Translations under genes and position numbers: made by a program
Origin: Lamellibrachia columna
Lineage: Eukaryota; Annelida; Polychaeta; Sabellida; Siboglinidae
DNA length: 64,000 nucleotides
Reading direction: 5' to 3'
Assembly: GCA_963662155.1 (NCBI GenBank)
Contig: OY759261.1
Span: 5,380,227-5,444,226 of the forward strand
Part shown: positions 1-10,610 of the stretch, in pieces
Position numbering within the stretch: position 1 is the first letter of the stretch
Layout of the letters: each line of letters starts with the position of its first letter
The notes under the pieces: model-generated
Databases searched by the model: none
What the model was told of the DNA's origin: nothing
What the model saw: only the letters and a program-made list of their open reading frames with translations

Positions 1-152
1 AGATGTTGGTCGGGGCAGGGATAGGCTTCCTGTTCGGAGCCTCTCTGGTTCCCCAAACCCTGCTCCTGGGGAAGTATCACCAGGTGTTGGCCAGCTACAG
101 GGACGGGGATGAGGAGCCCGTGTCAGCCGACATGCTCAAACTTAAGGACAAG
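1..152 (+). CDS. tmem177: TMEM177 upstream exon (partial)
   Basis: Frame 3 reads from the Met at 3 to Lys at 150-152, beginning MLVGAGIGFLFGAS, a glycine-rich first membrane segment matching the LLVGSCAGLFG region of human TMEM177, and ending in LKLKDK. The donor is placed at 152/153 (AAG|gtctgg), phase 0, which fits the phase-0 acceptor at 1922/1923 and the expected alignment length. The donor is weak (no gtaagt consensus), so the exact boundary is less certain than the gene identity. Confidence 0.75.
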
Positions 153-2714
153 GTCTGGTTGTTGCCAGCATCAATCAATTAATTAATCAATTTCCCTTAA
201 GTTACGGATGATCTGAAACCATTCATGTTCATCTCAACACTAAATAGTTTTTATTGGGAGGATGATTTTGTTTAGCATCAATGTATTTTGTTTAGCATCA
301 ATGTATTTTCTGCAAACAAATGCTATTTATTTTCTATCACAGTTCATAAAGACGCTGACATTAAGAGGCAGCTGAATGTGAGCAGTATAGACAATGTGAG
401 CAGTATAGACAATGCAATATAAAACACTTCTATTACGCTAAAATCCTCGGGAGATCCAAGCTCGGCAGCACAAAAGGAGTTAAACCGTTCCTAATCGATA
501 AGCAGCTTGGGAGCTATGGCTTGGGCGACATTTGCATCAACACTGATGTCTTAACACATCATTAATATGATGGTGGTAACATGAACAACGAGGACAATAT
601 GATGGTGATAACATGAACAACGAGGACAATATGATGGTGGTAACATGAACAATGAGGACAATATGATGGTGGTAAGTTGGTAACATGAACAATGAGGACA
701 ATATGATGGTGGTAAGTTGGTAACATGAACAATGAGGACAATATGATGGTGGTAACATGAACAATGAGGACAATATGATGGTGGTAACATGAACAATGAG
801 GACAATATGATGGTGGTAACATGAACAATGAGGACAATATTTACAGATAATTCAAACTTTCATGTAGAGATTAAATGACAGGTTTCGTGCATCAATGTTT
901 TTAGATCACCCTTACAACAATTTTAATTGATAACATACAAAACCATCACTTAGCGATGTCATGCATGCTTCATAGTTCTGTATTGGTTCATTGATTTAAC
1001 TTGTTTTCCAAGACAAATAAAAACAATATTGAAATCTATGTTTCAAATGATGCTTAGACCAAAAACGTATAAAATAGTCGTCTGGTTTGACATACCTCAA
1101 ATATAGTTCTGTTTTCTAATTGATACTCTCACTTCATGCAGAATATGACAATTTATTGGATTTTTGTGATAAACTGCATCCTCCACTGATTTAGTCTATC
1201 TCGAATCTGGTTCTGATATGTAGTGTGTGAATAGTTTAAGTAATATCAGCAGTTAGTTTAATTAAAAAGTGCATATCTTTGTTCAAATCATAGAAAGAAT
1301 TCACTTTAGTCATTCAATCTGGTAAAGCTCAAATTGGTAAGACTCAAAATAGTGGATATACAAAACAGGGGTCAAGGCTTATCATGGGGCGTGAGTTCCA
1401 TCATATGAAAGTTATGAAACTTCACCAAGGGCGAAATTCCTGAGTTTTCAGCATTTCCATTTTCAATTCAATCAATTCTGCATCATGCAGAATTATATAA
1501 TTTAATAGTTTGTAGGATGATTTTGCAAAAAACTACATACAGAAGTTACACAAATGAGCTAGCATGTAGTAGTGGCTACTAGATAGGTTTGAATTTTTGC
1601 AAAATGAATTTGAACTGAGATGAGCAAAAAACCTAATTTTATTTTTTTGCTCGTCTAATTTCACGAAAAATCTAACCCATCTAGTACCGACTGTATCATA
1701 TTAACTTAAAAAAGTGTTCTATTTACTATTACTAATGGCACTGTAGCAAGTTGCCCCATGATCAAACAATCCAAGTAAATTATTTTAATGATTTTAGCAA
1801 GTGCCCACTCCGTTTAAACTGACTGCATATATTACATAAACTGTTCACACGTGCTACAGATTTGAACAACAAACATGATAAGCTGTATGCAGCATTTTAT
1901 ACAAAAGTTTGTCGTTTTTCAGATAGTTGCTCGTATGGACATACGGGCGGAGGAGGAGGTAGCTCTCGAGTTGTTCACGTGTTTCGGCTGCGACGTTCTC
2001 CATCGAGGCTGTCTTAAACTTCGCACTGGTGCCATCGTGGGTGTCCCTGCATCATTCGCATACAAGCAACCAGACGATGTTGACCGAGAGAAACTGATTG
2101 TGAACGAGAAAGAGGTGAACTGGTCGTCGGGCGCGGGCACACAACTCCTTGAGTCACTTGTACTGAGCAAGGATGCAAAGGCCTTCGCAATTGCCCGAGA
2201 GATTGGCTATACGAACACATACCACCTGTGGGCCGACGCCTTCTTGAAGTGCGTCTTTGCATACGCTGCATACGCGACTGGCTTTGGAATCAACACGAGG
2301 TTTCAGATGCGATATGTGCTCAAGACATGGGGACGCATCGGCATGTATGCCACCATAGCAACTGTGTACGGCTTCCTCTATCTCACCATCTCTGATACGT
2401 ACTACTGTAAACGTGACAACCGCATTGATCGCAAGACGGCACATCTGAATGCCGTGTATGCACGTGGAGGGGTCGAGTACTACGAAAAGACCCTGCAGAG
2501 AAACCGCGCCCTCCGCGCCCTCATGGGGGATGCTGGGACGAAGTTGTATACAGTGTACGGGAACCCTCAGCACATCTGGAGACAACCCCACGTCTCCCCA
2601 ACAACTCGCAGAGACAACTTGGTGCGATACTTCAGGGAACATCTAGATAAGTTGGAGGCTGCCGGCGGGGGGAAAGGGCCAGAGAAACTGGATGAGCTCA
2701 ACCCCCCGCAGTGA
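1..2714 (+). CDS. tmem177: TMEM177 (transmembrane protein 177), 5'-truncated by window edge; two exons
   Basis: TMEM177 is a mitochondrial inner-membrane protein that in human associates with COX20 and stabilises newly made COX2 during complex IV assembly (family knowledge). The joined exons 3-152 and 1923-2714 give about 313 residues before the stop, close to the human protein (about 311). Recognised blocks are GAIVGVPASF (human GAVVGIPASF), LSKDAKAFAIAREIGY, DRKTAHLNAVYARGGVEYYE, RALRALMGDAGTKLYTVYGN and TTRRDN near the C-terminus. Three hydrophobic segments are visible: the first about 22 residues read, around the WADAFLKCVFAYAAYATGFG stretch, and around IGMYATIATVYGFLYLTISD. The Met at position 3 aligns roughly with residue 20 of human, so the true start is probably upstream of the window. 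The window begins with AG, which could be an acceptor. It faces ptpn4 tail to tail. Confidence 0.93.
153..1922 (+). other. TMEM177 intron, with an early minisatellite and a dispersed repeat
   Basis: This AT-rich intron holds a 32-bp tandem array (about 564-842) and, from about 1200 to 1620, a dispersed repeat that recurs near 40.4-40.7 kb. A short direct duplication of about 21 bp (ttttgtttagcatcaatgta) lies at 268-308. No exon was recognised inside it. Confidence 0.6.
564..842. repeat. 32-bp minisatellite, about 9 copies
   Basis: Tandem units share the core aatatgatggtggtaacatg; two units carry an extra gtaagttg insertion of about 11 bp. The open frames read on the - strand here are repeat artefacts. 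Confidence 0.9.
1923..2714 (+). CDS. tmem177: TMEM177 terminal coding exon
   Basis: The acceptor tcgtttttcag ends at 1922; the exon then reads IVARMDIRAEEEVALELF and continues for 263 codons to the TGA at 2712-2714. An in-frame ATG at 1875 lies before the splice acceptor and is probably intronic. The exon carries nearly all conserved family blocks, including the VGVPASF motif, the two C-terminal membrane segments and the TTRRD tail. The last residues (EAAGGGKGPEKLDELNPPQ) are polar, as expected for a matrix or intermembrane-space tail. Confidence 0.93.
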   Translation: MVARMDIRAEEEVALELFTCFGCDVLHRGCLKLRTGAIVGVPASFAYKQPDDVDREKLIVNEKEVNWSSGAGTQLLESLVLSKDAKAFAIAREIGYTNTYHLWADAFLKCVFAYAAYATGFGINTRFQMRYVLKTWGRIGMYATIATVYGFLYLTISDTYYCKRDNRIDRKTAHLNAVYARGGVEYYEKTLQRNRALRALMGDAGTKLYTVYGNPQHIWRQPHVSPTTRRDNLVRYFREHLDKLEAAGGGKGPEKLDELNPPQ

Positions 2715-3345
2715 CTTGTGCCATGGAACATGTTCTGTGTCATTTCCAGTGACAATGTATGAAATTGTATTAGTCTTACAAGTAATTACTTGAATAGGCT
2801 CCAAATATATGGCGTTTTTTTTACAAAATGTCAAATTAGTTAATTGGGCTGGCATAGTCCAAAATGTAATGATGATTTCCACTTCAGGAGTTTTAGAATT
2901 AATTAGAATAACATATTTTGGTAAAGAATAACATAATTATATAAATTGGATTACATTCAGCTCGAGTTAGAACTGCTGTTTGAAATCACAGGTTAGAATA
3001 TGAACTGAACAGTTATAATAAAACATACATATATATATATATATATATATAATGATAAAACAATATTGATCATAATCAACTACATGTACAGGTTGGTACA
3101 AGGACATGAATAGTCTGTTGGAATTTTCACATTTTGTTGGCATAATTTATTTATTTAAATTAATTATTATGCATATAGTGATACAGAGGTTGTCATAACA
3201 TATTTCAGAATACCCTGTCTACTATAAAATATCTTTTCTGGGAAGGCAGCATGAACTGCTGGAGCTAGAAAGCAGTAGTGATACAAGAACCAGCACCGTC
3301 TCTGAAATGAAATATTGTAAATAATGTCAACGGCAATTGTGTGAA
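2715..3345. other. 3' flank of TMEM177, no further gene seen
   Basis: AT-rich sequence with an (AT)n microsatellite at about 3026-3050. The early part is presumably TMEM177 3' UTR. Confidence 0.5.
3017..3022 (+). promoter_or_regulatory. Candidate TMEM177 polyadenylation signal AATAAA
   Basis: AATAAA lies about 300 bp after the TMEM177 stop, the first clear hexamer on this strand after the gene, and is followed by an (AT)n run. There is no direct evidence that it is used. Confidence 0.35.
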
Positions 3346-3347
3346 AA

Positions 3348-3492
3348 TAAAACTTGTGTAACTATATACAGGTTGTAACAAGTTGTAACTTGTGTAACTA
3401 TATACAGGTTGTAACAAGTTGTAACTTGTGTAACTATATACAGGTTGTAACAAGTTGTAACTTGTGTAACTATATACAGGTTGTAACAAGTT
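3348..3492. repeat. 36-bp minisatellite, about 4 copies
   Basis: The unit contains aacttgtgtaactatataca and ends in acaagtt, so each unit is flanked by the short inverted pair AACTTGT/ACAAGTT. Copies are almost identical. Confidence 0.9.
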
Positions 3493-3744
3493 TCTAGATG
3501 TCAAGTGACTAGTGTTGTCTTCGCCTTCAAGTGTCTCGTCTGGTGACATTGGTGACTATCATCTGTAATAGCCAGCAGCTGGATGTCACTGGCTCGTCTT
3601 TCAAGTCATGTTTAGACGATTAATGTATTTTATTCTTTGTCTGTCTCGAGCGTTTACATCCTTCAATTTTCCCTTCAATATTTCAACCTGTTTTTCAATA
3701 TAATTATGTCCCAGAAATTGTCTTCTTATTGTTTTCAGTGATTG

Positions 3745-3925
3745 TCTTCGCCGTCCTCTCTGTGGAACCTCCTGTCTTCGCCGTCCTCTCTTTGCGGAAC
3801 CTCCTGTCTTCGCCGTCCTCTCTGTGGAACCTCCTGTTTTCGCCATCCTCTCTGTGGAACCTCCTATCTTTGCTGTCCTCTCTGTGGAACCTCCTGTCTT
3901 CGCCGTCCTCTTTTTGTGGAACCTA
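3745..3925. repeat. 30-bp minisatellite, about 6 copies
   Basis: The units carry the core ctctgtggaacctcctgtct with scattered substitutions. Short open frames on both strands here (for example 3601-3846 on - and 3742-3948 on +) are repeat artefacts. Confidence 0.88.
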
Positions 3926-4079
3926 TTTCTTTGTCATGTTACATCTAAACAACACATCAGAAAAGAAACAACACAGCTTATAGAAATAGTTGTATTTATT
4001 GTTATTCATCATTTCACATGTTACCAATATTGATACACATTAGAGACAGCACTAAGCCAGCCGAGGCAACACTGGTCAA

Positions 4080-4725
4080 GAACACTGGCAGTTACAGCTT
4101 TGTCACACTGGCGACTCAAGCACAGCTATGTCACACTGGTGACTGAAGCTGACCACTGGTCAAGAACACTGGCAGTTACAGCTTTGTCACACTAGCGACT
4201 GAAGCTGACCACTGGTCAAGAACACTGGCAGTTACAGCTGTGTCACACTGGTGACTGAAGCTGACCACTGGTCAAGAACACAGGCAGTTACAGCTATGTC
4301 ACATTGGCGACTCAAGCTGACCACTGGTCAAGTAAACTGGCAGTTACAGCTATGTCACACTGGCAACTCAAGCTGACCACTGGTCAAGCTGACACTGGCA
4401 GTTACAGCTTTGTCACGCTGGTGACTCAAGCTGACCACTGGTCAAGTAAAGTGGCAGTTACAGCTGTCACACTGGTGAGTGGTGACTGAAGCTGACCACT
4501 GATCAAGTAAAGTGGCAGTTACAGCTCTGTCATACTGGCAACTCAAGCTGACCACTGGTCAAGCTGACACTGGCAGTTACACCTCTGTCACACTGGTGAG
4601 TGGTGACTGAAGCTGACCACTGATCAAGTAAACTGGCAGTTACAGCTCTGGCATACTGGCGACTCAAGCTGACCACTGGTCAAGCTGACCCCGGCAGTTT
4701 ACAGCTGTCATACCGGCGACTCAAG
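4080..4725. repeat. Degenerate minisatellite, about 11 copies of 55-60 bp
   Basis: The core ctggcagttacagct, followed by tgtcacactgg and then ctgaccactggtcaag, recurs with length variation and local insertions. It is older and more diverged than most arrays in the window. Confidence 0.85.
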
Positions 4726-7100
4726 CACCCACTTCAATAGAAATATATATTACACAACTGCAACACGTGATGTTTGTCACAGACTCACGGTAGGCGTGCT
4801 ACGGATGATAATGTCTCCGTATTGGTTCATTAATGCAAACACAGGCAGAATGCAGCCATTTGTGGATTATCATTTGCCGCAAATGACTCACAATCATGTT
4901 GTAGCACACAGCCATGTGTGGACAGCGCAAACTCATCACATTCAATGTTGTCATTACCATAATTGTAGGAAACAGAATTAGCCAATTTCATTTTGTACTA
5001 AATTTCTAAGCTGCAGGTAAGGGTAGTTAGTAGCCCTCTACAACTGTGGCAGCCTTACCTAAACTGACCAACTATTCGACAGGGGCAATCCTTCATGTAC
5101 AATTGTGCCCCAGGGCCACGCGCACGCAATTAAATAACAGCCAATGTACAGAACGGAGAATAACGTATACACCACTAAAAGCAGTCTCAATAACGGACCA
5201 CATACTTCACACAACCTCAATGGAAGCACCTCTCTCACGCACGCACACAACACATGCTTGCACATCCAGACATGCACACAAACGAACGCACTTGCAAACA
5301 TGTATGCAAACACTAAATGCTTCTTATTCATCATTTATTACTTAAGACCAGTTTACACGAGCGACTGTTGTCTGATTTGTTGGCACCCTCGCAAGACTGG
5401 CAACACCACCTGGTGGGTTACAACTGTATCAGTGAAATTGGGGCTGATCCAACTTCACTGACAGTTAGAAATACTTGCCACACAGACGCAGGACTGGGTG
5501 TTGTCAATGTAATGTGTATAAGACAAAGACCACAGAAACGATCACAAAGTCTCTGCACCGAGTACACCATGTGTCGGTACGCCACATGTTGGTACGCACC
5601 AAGTACGTCACGTGTTGGTACACACTGAGTATGCCAAGTGTCAGTACACACTGAGTCCGCCACGTGTTGACAGCCACTGCAGAAGACACTATGCACCAAG
5701 TGTGGTAGCCGCTCTACATAGATATAACAAACGACTCATATCCATTTGACACACGCAGATGTTGCCAAATTCAGACCGCACACAAGAGACAACAGCACCG
5801 GTGCCAAGTGTACCGCTTAGTCAGTAGAACTAGAGCTTTGTCTTCAATATTGACACTATTTTATGATCTACTGCGTTTGAGCCAAAATCTACTGCCAAAC
5901 TGTCATTTAGAGGTAAAAAAATCATTGTATCAATTTCGAATCCAAACATACCACTGAACCACTATTTAATGTTTAAAATCAAAGTTTACATGTTTATTTG
6001 CCTAGGTGGTTATGTAGTCCACCTGTGAGAGAGACACTCCAAGTTGGAAATAGTTTCCGTTTTCCACAATGTAGTTTTGTTAACTATTACAGCTCATTTT
6101 CATTGGTCAGTCTGACAACGTTTTGAGGGGCCGATCTTTTGGTTTGTGACATCTACCATTATGACATCATGAAAGGCAGATCTCCCGCTCTTTGTGCAAT
6201 GTGACTTGGCACGTCTACATCAAGGTGTCGCGAGACAGGCATCTGTCGACACAACATCATCAGAAGGAGAGCTCATCACAGCGGGACGTTGTGACTGTCG
6301 CTGGAGGATATCGCCAGCCACACCTCTCTGTCAGTCTCTATGTACAGTCACTCCTTGTGTCACAGGGTAGCATCCTACACTCACAGCACTGTAGTTTGGC
6401 CAGAACAGTGTCACCGGTGTGTCATGACACATTGTTTCGTCCAGTCACTCAGTCCATCAGTACTGGACATTTACTGGCTTTGACCAATGACGGTCAAGTG
6501 TAACATGACCACTACTGTCACGTAATGTCATCCAGACATGTCAATCATGTCACCTCTTGTAGTCGTCAAGAGGCTGGACGATCTTCTCTGAAACACGCAC
6601 ATACAAAAATCAATCTCAGAGGTTATACTTTAGACCCTGATTTCGAACAGCAAAAACTGGGGTCTCAAAAGAGACGTTTGAGTGAGTTTATATCTACCAT
6701 GAATACGACTTCATAACTTGTAAATGTTCAACACAAAAGTCGTGAACTCAAATGTAAAAAGGGTGCCCGAGTTGACGACCTTCACCTTGCTACTTCACTG
6801 TGGTGGCAAATTCTCATATAGTCAGGTAAAATACACCAATGATAAGTGAATAAGATGATTGTTTGGTCTACTTCCAGTTGGATTGTACCGAACACATGGT
6901 CTACTTCCAGTTGGATTGTACCGAACACAAACACGTCGCGAACACGGTAAATACGAGCACACTCAAATCCCATACTGCCACCACCCTGCCACCCTGCCAC
7001 GCGGCAACCCTGCCATGCTGCCACCCTGGCACCCTGCCACACCATATATCCCATAATACGAATCTCAGGATTCACTCCATGAGGACAACTTATATGATTC
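4726..7100. other. Intergenic stretch without a recognised gene
   Basis: Mostly single-copy-looking sequence. At about 5560-5690 there is a degenerate repeat of about 27 bp (core cacgtgttggtacacac, about 5 copies), and at 6868-6930 a duplication of about 37 bp. The 103-codon open frame at 6192-6503 shows no recognisable domain and I do not call it a gene. The region could contain 3' UTR of the - strand phosphatase. Confidence 0.5.
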
Positions 7101-7103
7101 AGG

Positions 7104-9587
7104 ACAACTGGCCACAGTACAGTGTGGTCAACAGGCATGACAACTGGCCACAGTACAGTGTGGTCAACAGGCATGACAACTGGCCACAGTACAGAGTGGT
7201 CAACAGGCATGACAACTGGCCACAGTACAGTGTGGTCAACAGACATGACAACTGGCCACAGTACAGAGTGGTCAACAGGCATGACAACTGGCCACAGTAC
7301 AGTGTGGTCAACAGGCATGACAACTGGCCACAGTGCAGTGTGGTCAACAGACATGACAACTGGCCACAGTACAGTGTGGTCAACAGGCATGACAACTAGC
7401 CACAGTGCAGTGTGGTCAACAGGCATGACAACTGGCCACAGTGCAGTGTGGTCAACAGACATGACAACTGGCAACAGTGCAGTGTGGTCAACAGGCATGA
7501 CAACTGGCCACAGTGCAGTGTGGTCAACAGGCATGACAACTGGCCACAGTGCAGTGTGGTCAACAGGCATGACAACTGGCCACAGTACAGTGTGGTCAAC
7601 AGGCATGACAACTGGCCACAGTACAGTGTGGTCAACAGGCATGACAACTGGCCACAGTACAGTGTGGTCAACAGGCATGACAACTGGCCACAGTACAGTG
7701 TGGTCAACAGGCATGACAACTGGCCACAGTACAGTGTGGTCAACAGGCATGACAACTGGCCACAGTACAGTGTGGTCAACAGGCATGACAACTGGCCACA
7801 GTACAGTGTGGTCAACAGGCATGACAACTGGCCACAGTACAGTGTGGTCAACAGGCATGACAACTGGCCACAGTACAGTGTGGTCAACAGACATGACAGC
7901 TGGCCACAGTACAGTGTGGTCAACAGGCATGACAGCTGGCCACAGTACAGTGTGGTCAACAGGCATGACAGCTGGCCACAGTACAGTGTGGTCAACAGGC
8001 ATGACAGCTGGCCACAGTACAGTGTGGTCAACAGGCATGACAGCTGGCCACAGTACAGTGTGGTCAACAGGCATGACAGCTGGCCACAGTACAGTGTGGT
8101 CAACAGGCATGACAGCTGGCCACAGTACAGTGTGGTCAACAGGCATGACAGCTGGCCACAGTACAGTGTGGTCAACATGCATGACAGCTGGCCACAGTAC
8201 AGTGTGGTCAACAGGCATGACAGCTGGCCACAGTACAGTGTGGTCGACAGGCATGACAACTGGCCACAGTACAGTGTGGTCGACAGGCATGACAACTGGC
8301 CACAGTACATTGTGGTCAACAGGCATGACAACTGGCCACAGTACAGTGTGGTCAACAGGCATGACAACTGGTCACAGTGCAGTGTGGTCAACAGGCATGA
8401 CAACTGGCCACAGTGCAGTGTGGTCAACAGGCATGACAACTGGCCACAGTGCAGTGTGGTCAACAGGCATGACAACTGGCCACAGTGCAGTGTGGTCAAC
8501 AGGCATGACAACTGGCCACAGTGCAGTGTGGTCAACAGGCATGACAACTGGCCACAGTGCAGTGTGGTCAACAGGCATGACAACTGGCCACAGTGCAGTG
8601 TGGTCAACAGGCATGACAACTGGCCACAGTGCAGTGTGGTCAACAGGCATGACAACTGGCCACAGTGCAGTGTGGTCAACAGGCATGACAACTGGCCACA
8701 GTACAGTGTGGTCAACAGGCATGACAGCTGGCCACAGTACAGTGTGGTCAACAGGCATGACAACTGGCCACAGTACAGTGTGGTCAACAGGCATGACAGC
8801 TGGCCACAGTACAGTGTGGTCAACAGGCATGACAGCTGGCCACAGTACAGTGTGGTCAACAGGCATGACAGCTGGCCACAGTACAGTGTGGTCAACATGC
8901 ATGACAGCTGGCCACAGTACAGTGTGGTCAACAGGCATGACAGCTGGCCACAGTACAGTGTGGTCAACAGGCATGACAGCTGGCCACAGTACAGTGTGGT
9001 CAACATGCATGACAGCTGGCCACAGTACAGTGTGGTCAACAGGCATGACAGCTGGCCACAGTACAGTGTGGTCAACAGGCATGACAGCTGGCCACAGTAC
9101 AGTGTGGTCAACAGGCATGACAGCTGGCCACAGTACAGTGTGGTCAACAGGCATGACAACTGGCCACAGTACAGTGTGGTCAACAGGCATGACAACTGGC
9201 CACAGTACAGTGTGGTCAACAGGCATGACAACTGGTCACAGTACAGTGTGGTCAACAGGCATGACAACTGGCCACAGTACAGTGTGGTCAACAGGCATGA
9301 CAACCGGCCAAAGTACAGTGTGGTCAACAGGCATGACAACCGGCCACAGTACAGTGTGGTCAACAGGCATGACAACCGGCCACAGTACAGTGTGGTCAAC
9401 AGGCATGACAACCGGCCACAGTGCAGTGTGGTCAACAGGCATGACAACCGGCCACAGTACAGTGTGGTCAACAGGCATGACAACTGGCCACAGTACAGTG
9501 TGGTCAACAGGCATGACAACTGGCCACAGTACAGTGTGGTCAACAGGCATGACAACTGGCCACAGTACAGTGTGGTCAACAGGCATG
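7104..9587. repeat. 36-bp minisatellite, about 69 copies
   Basis: The unit core is ggccacagtacagtgtggtc followed by aacaggcatgacaact. The unit length is a multiple of three and the consensus has no stop in several frames, which produces long artefactual reading frames on both strands (up to about 850 codons). Unit variants (caactgg or cagctgg; tacag or tgcag) occur in runs rather than at random. Confidence 0.97.
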
Positions 9588-9920
9588 GAAGAAGTTATTG
9601 TAATTCAGTGGCTAGTGTTAGTACTGACTTTGAGATTCAAAGACTTGTTTTCTGTACCAATGAACCACGCAGTAAACTAATTATTACTACCATACACTGC
9701 CCACTTCCCGTGTCAGTTCCATCATTCATACACACTACATTAGATAGTAGAAAACACTGTGCTAATCTGTGCTTAGACAATATTTCAGAATACATCTAGT
9801 GCCAAAATATCTCTATATATTTCAACATAACAACGAATAAATTGTGCAATTATGCAATACCTGAACATGAACTGTCATTTACGTCTATGTACAACTCATA
9901 AGACAGGCTAACATAGATGC
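9588..9920. other. Spacer between two arrays, no gene seen
   Basis: About 330 bp of unremarkable AT-rich sequence. No C-terminal phosphatase exon could be recognised here. Confidence 0.4.
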
Positions 9921-10610
9921 CTTTTGACAACAGGAACAAGCTATTCTCTATTCACTTACCATTGTACTTTTGACAACAGGAACAAGCTATTCTCTATTCA
10001 CTTACCAGTGTACTTTTGACAACAGGAACAAGCTATTCTCTGTTCGCTTACCATTGTACTTTTGACAACAGGAACAAGCTATTCTCTATTCACTTACCAG
10101 TGTACTTTTGACAACAGGAACAAGCTATTCTCTATTCACTTACCATTGTACTTTTGACAACACGAACAAGCTATTCTCTATTCACTTACCATTGTACTTT
10201 TGACAACAGGAACAAGCTATTCTCTGTTCGCTTACCATTGTACTTTTGACAACAGGAACAAGCTATTCTCTATTCACTTACCAGTGTACTTTTGACAACA
10301 GGAACAAGCTATTCTCTATTCACTTACCATTGTACTTTTGACAACAGGAACAAGCTATTCTCTATTCACTTACCATTGTACTTTTGACAACAGGAACAAG
10401 CTATTCTCTATTCACTTACCAGTGTACTTTTGACAACAGGAACAAGCTATTCTCTATTCACTTACCATTGTACTTTTGACAACAGGAACAAGCTATTCTC
10501 TATTCACTTACCAGTGTACTTTTGACAACAGGAACAAGCTATTCTCTATTCACTTACCAGTGTACTTTTGACAACAGGAACAAGCTATTCTCTATTCACT
10601 TACCATTGTA
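9921..10610 (-). repeat. 46-bp minisatellite, 15 units, each carrying a copy of the ptpn4 splice donor
   Basis: Fifteen units start at exact 46-bp spacing from 9921 to 10565. On the - strand each unit reads TACAATGGTAAGTGAATAG, or the variant with CACTG before the GT. The unit nearest the gene overlaps the last bases of the ptpn4 exon at 10604-10649 and contains its genuine donor; the other 14 units lie downstream. Confidence 0.95.

Noticed and set aside
1060..1110. A - strand string reading RYVKPDDY that might be the phosphatase tail exon
   Set aside because: It lies in the TMEM177 intron, 9.5 kb from the preceding exon, lacks a good acceptor and diverges at once.
2154..2642. 162-codon - strand open frame
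   Set aside because: Antisense shadow of the TMEM177 exon; the + strand frame has clear family conservation.
6192..6503. 103-codon + strand frame in unique sequence
   Set aside because: No recognisable domain, no convincing splice or promoter context; length within chance expectation.
7122..9799. Very long open frames (up to about 850 codons) on both strands
   Set aside because: They coincide with the 36-bp array; a unit length divisible by three and lacking stops keeps frames open on both strands. There is no non-repetitive domain.
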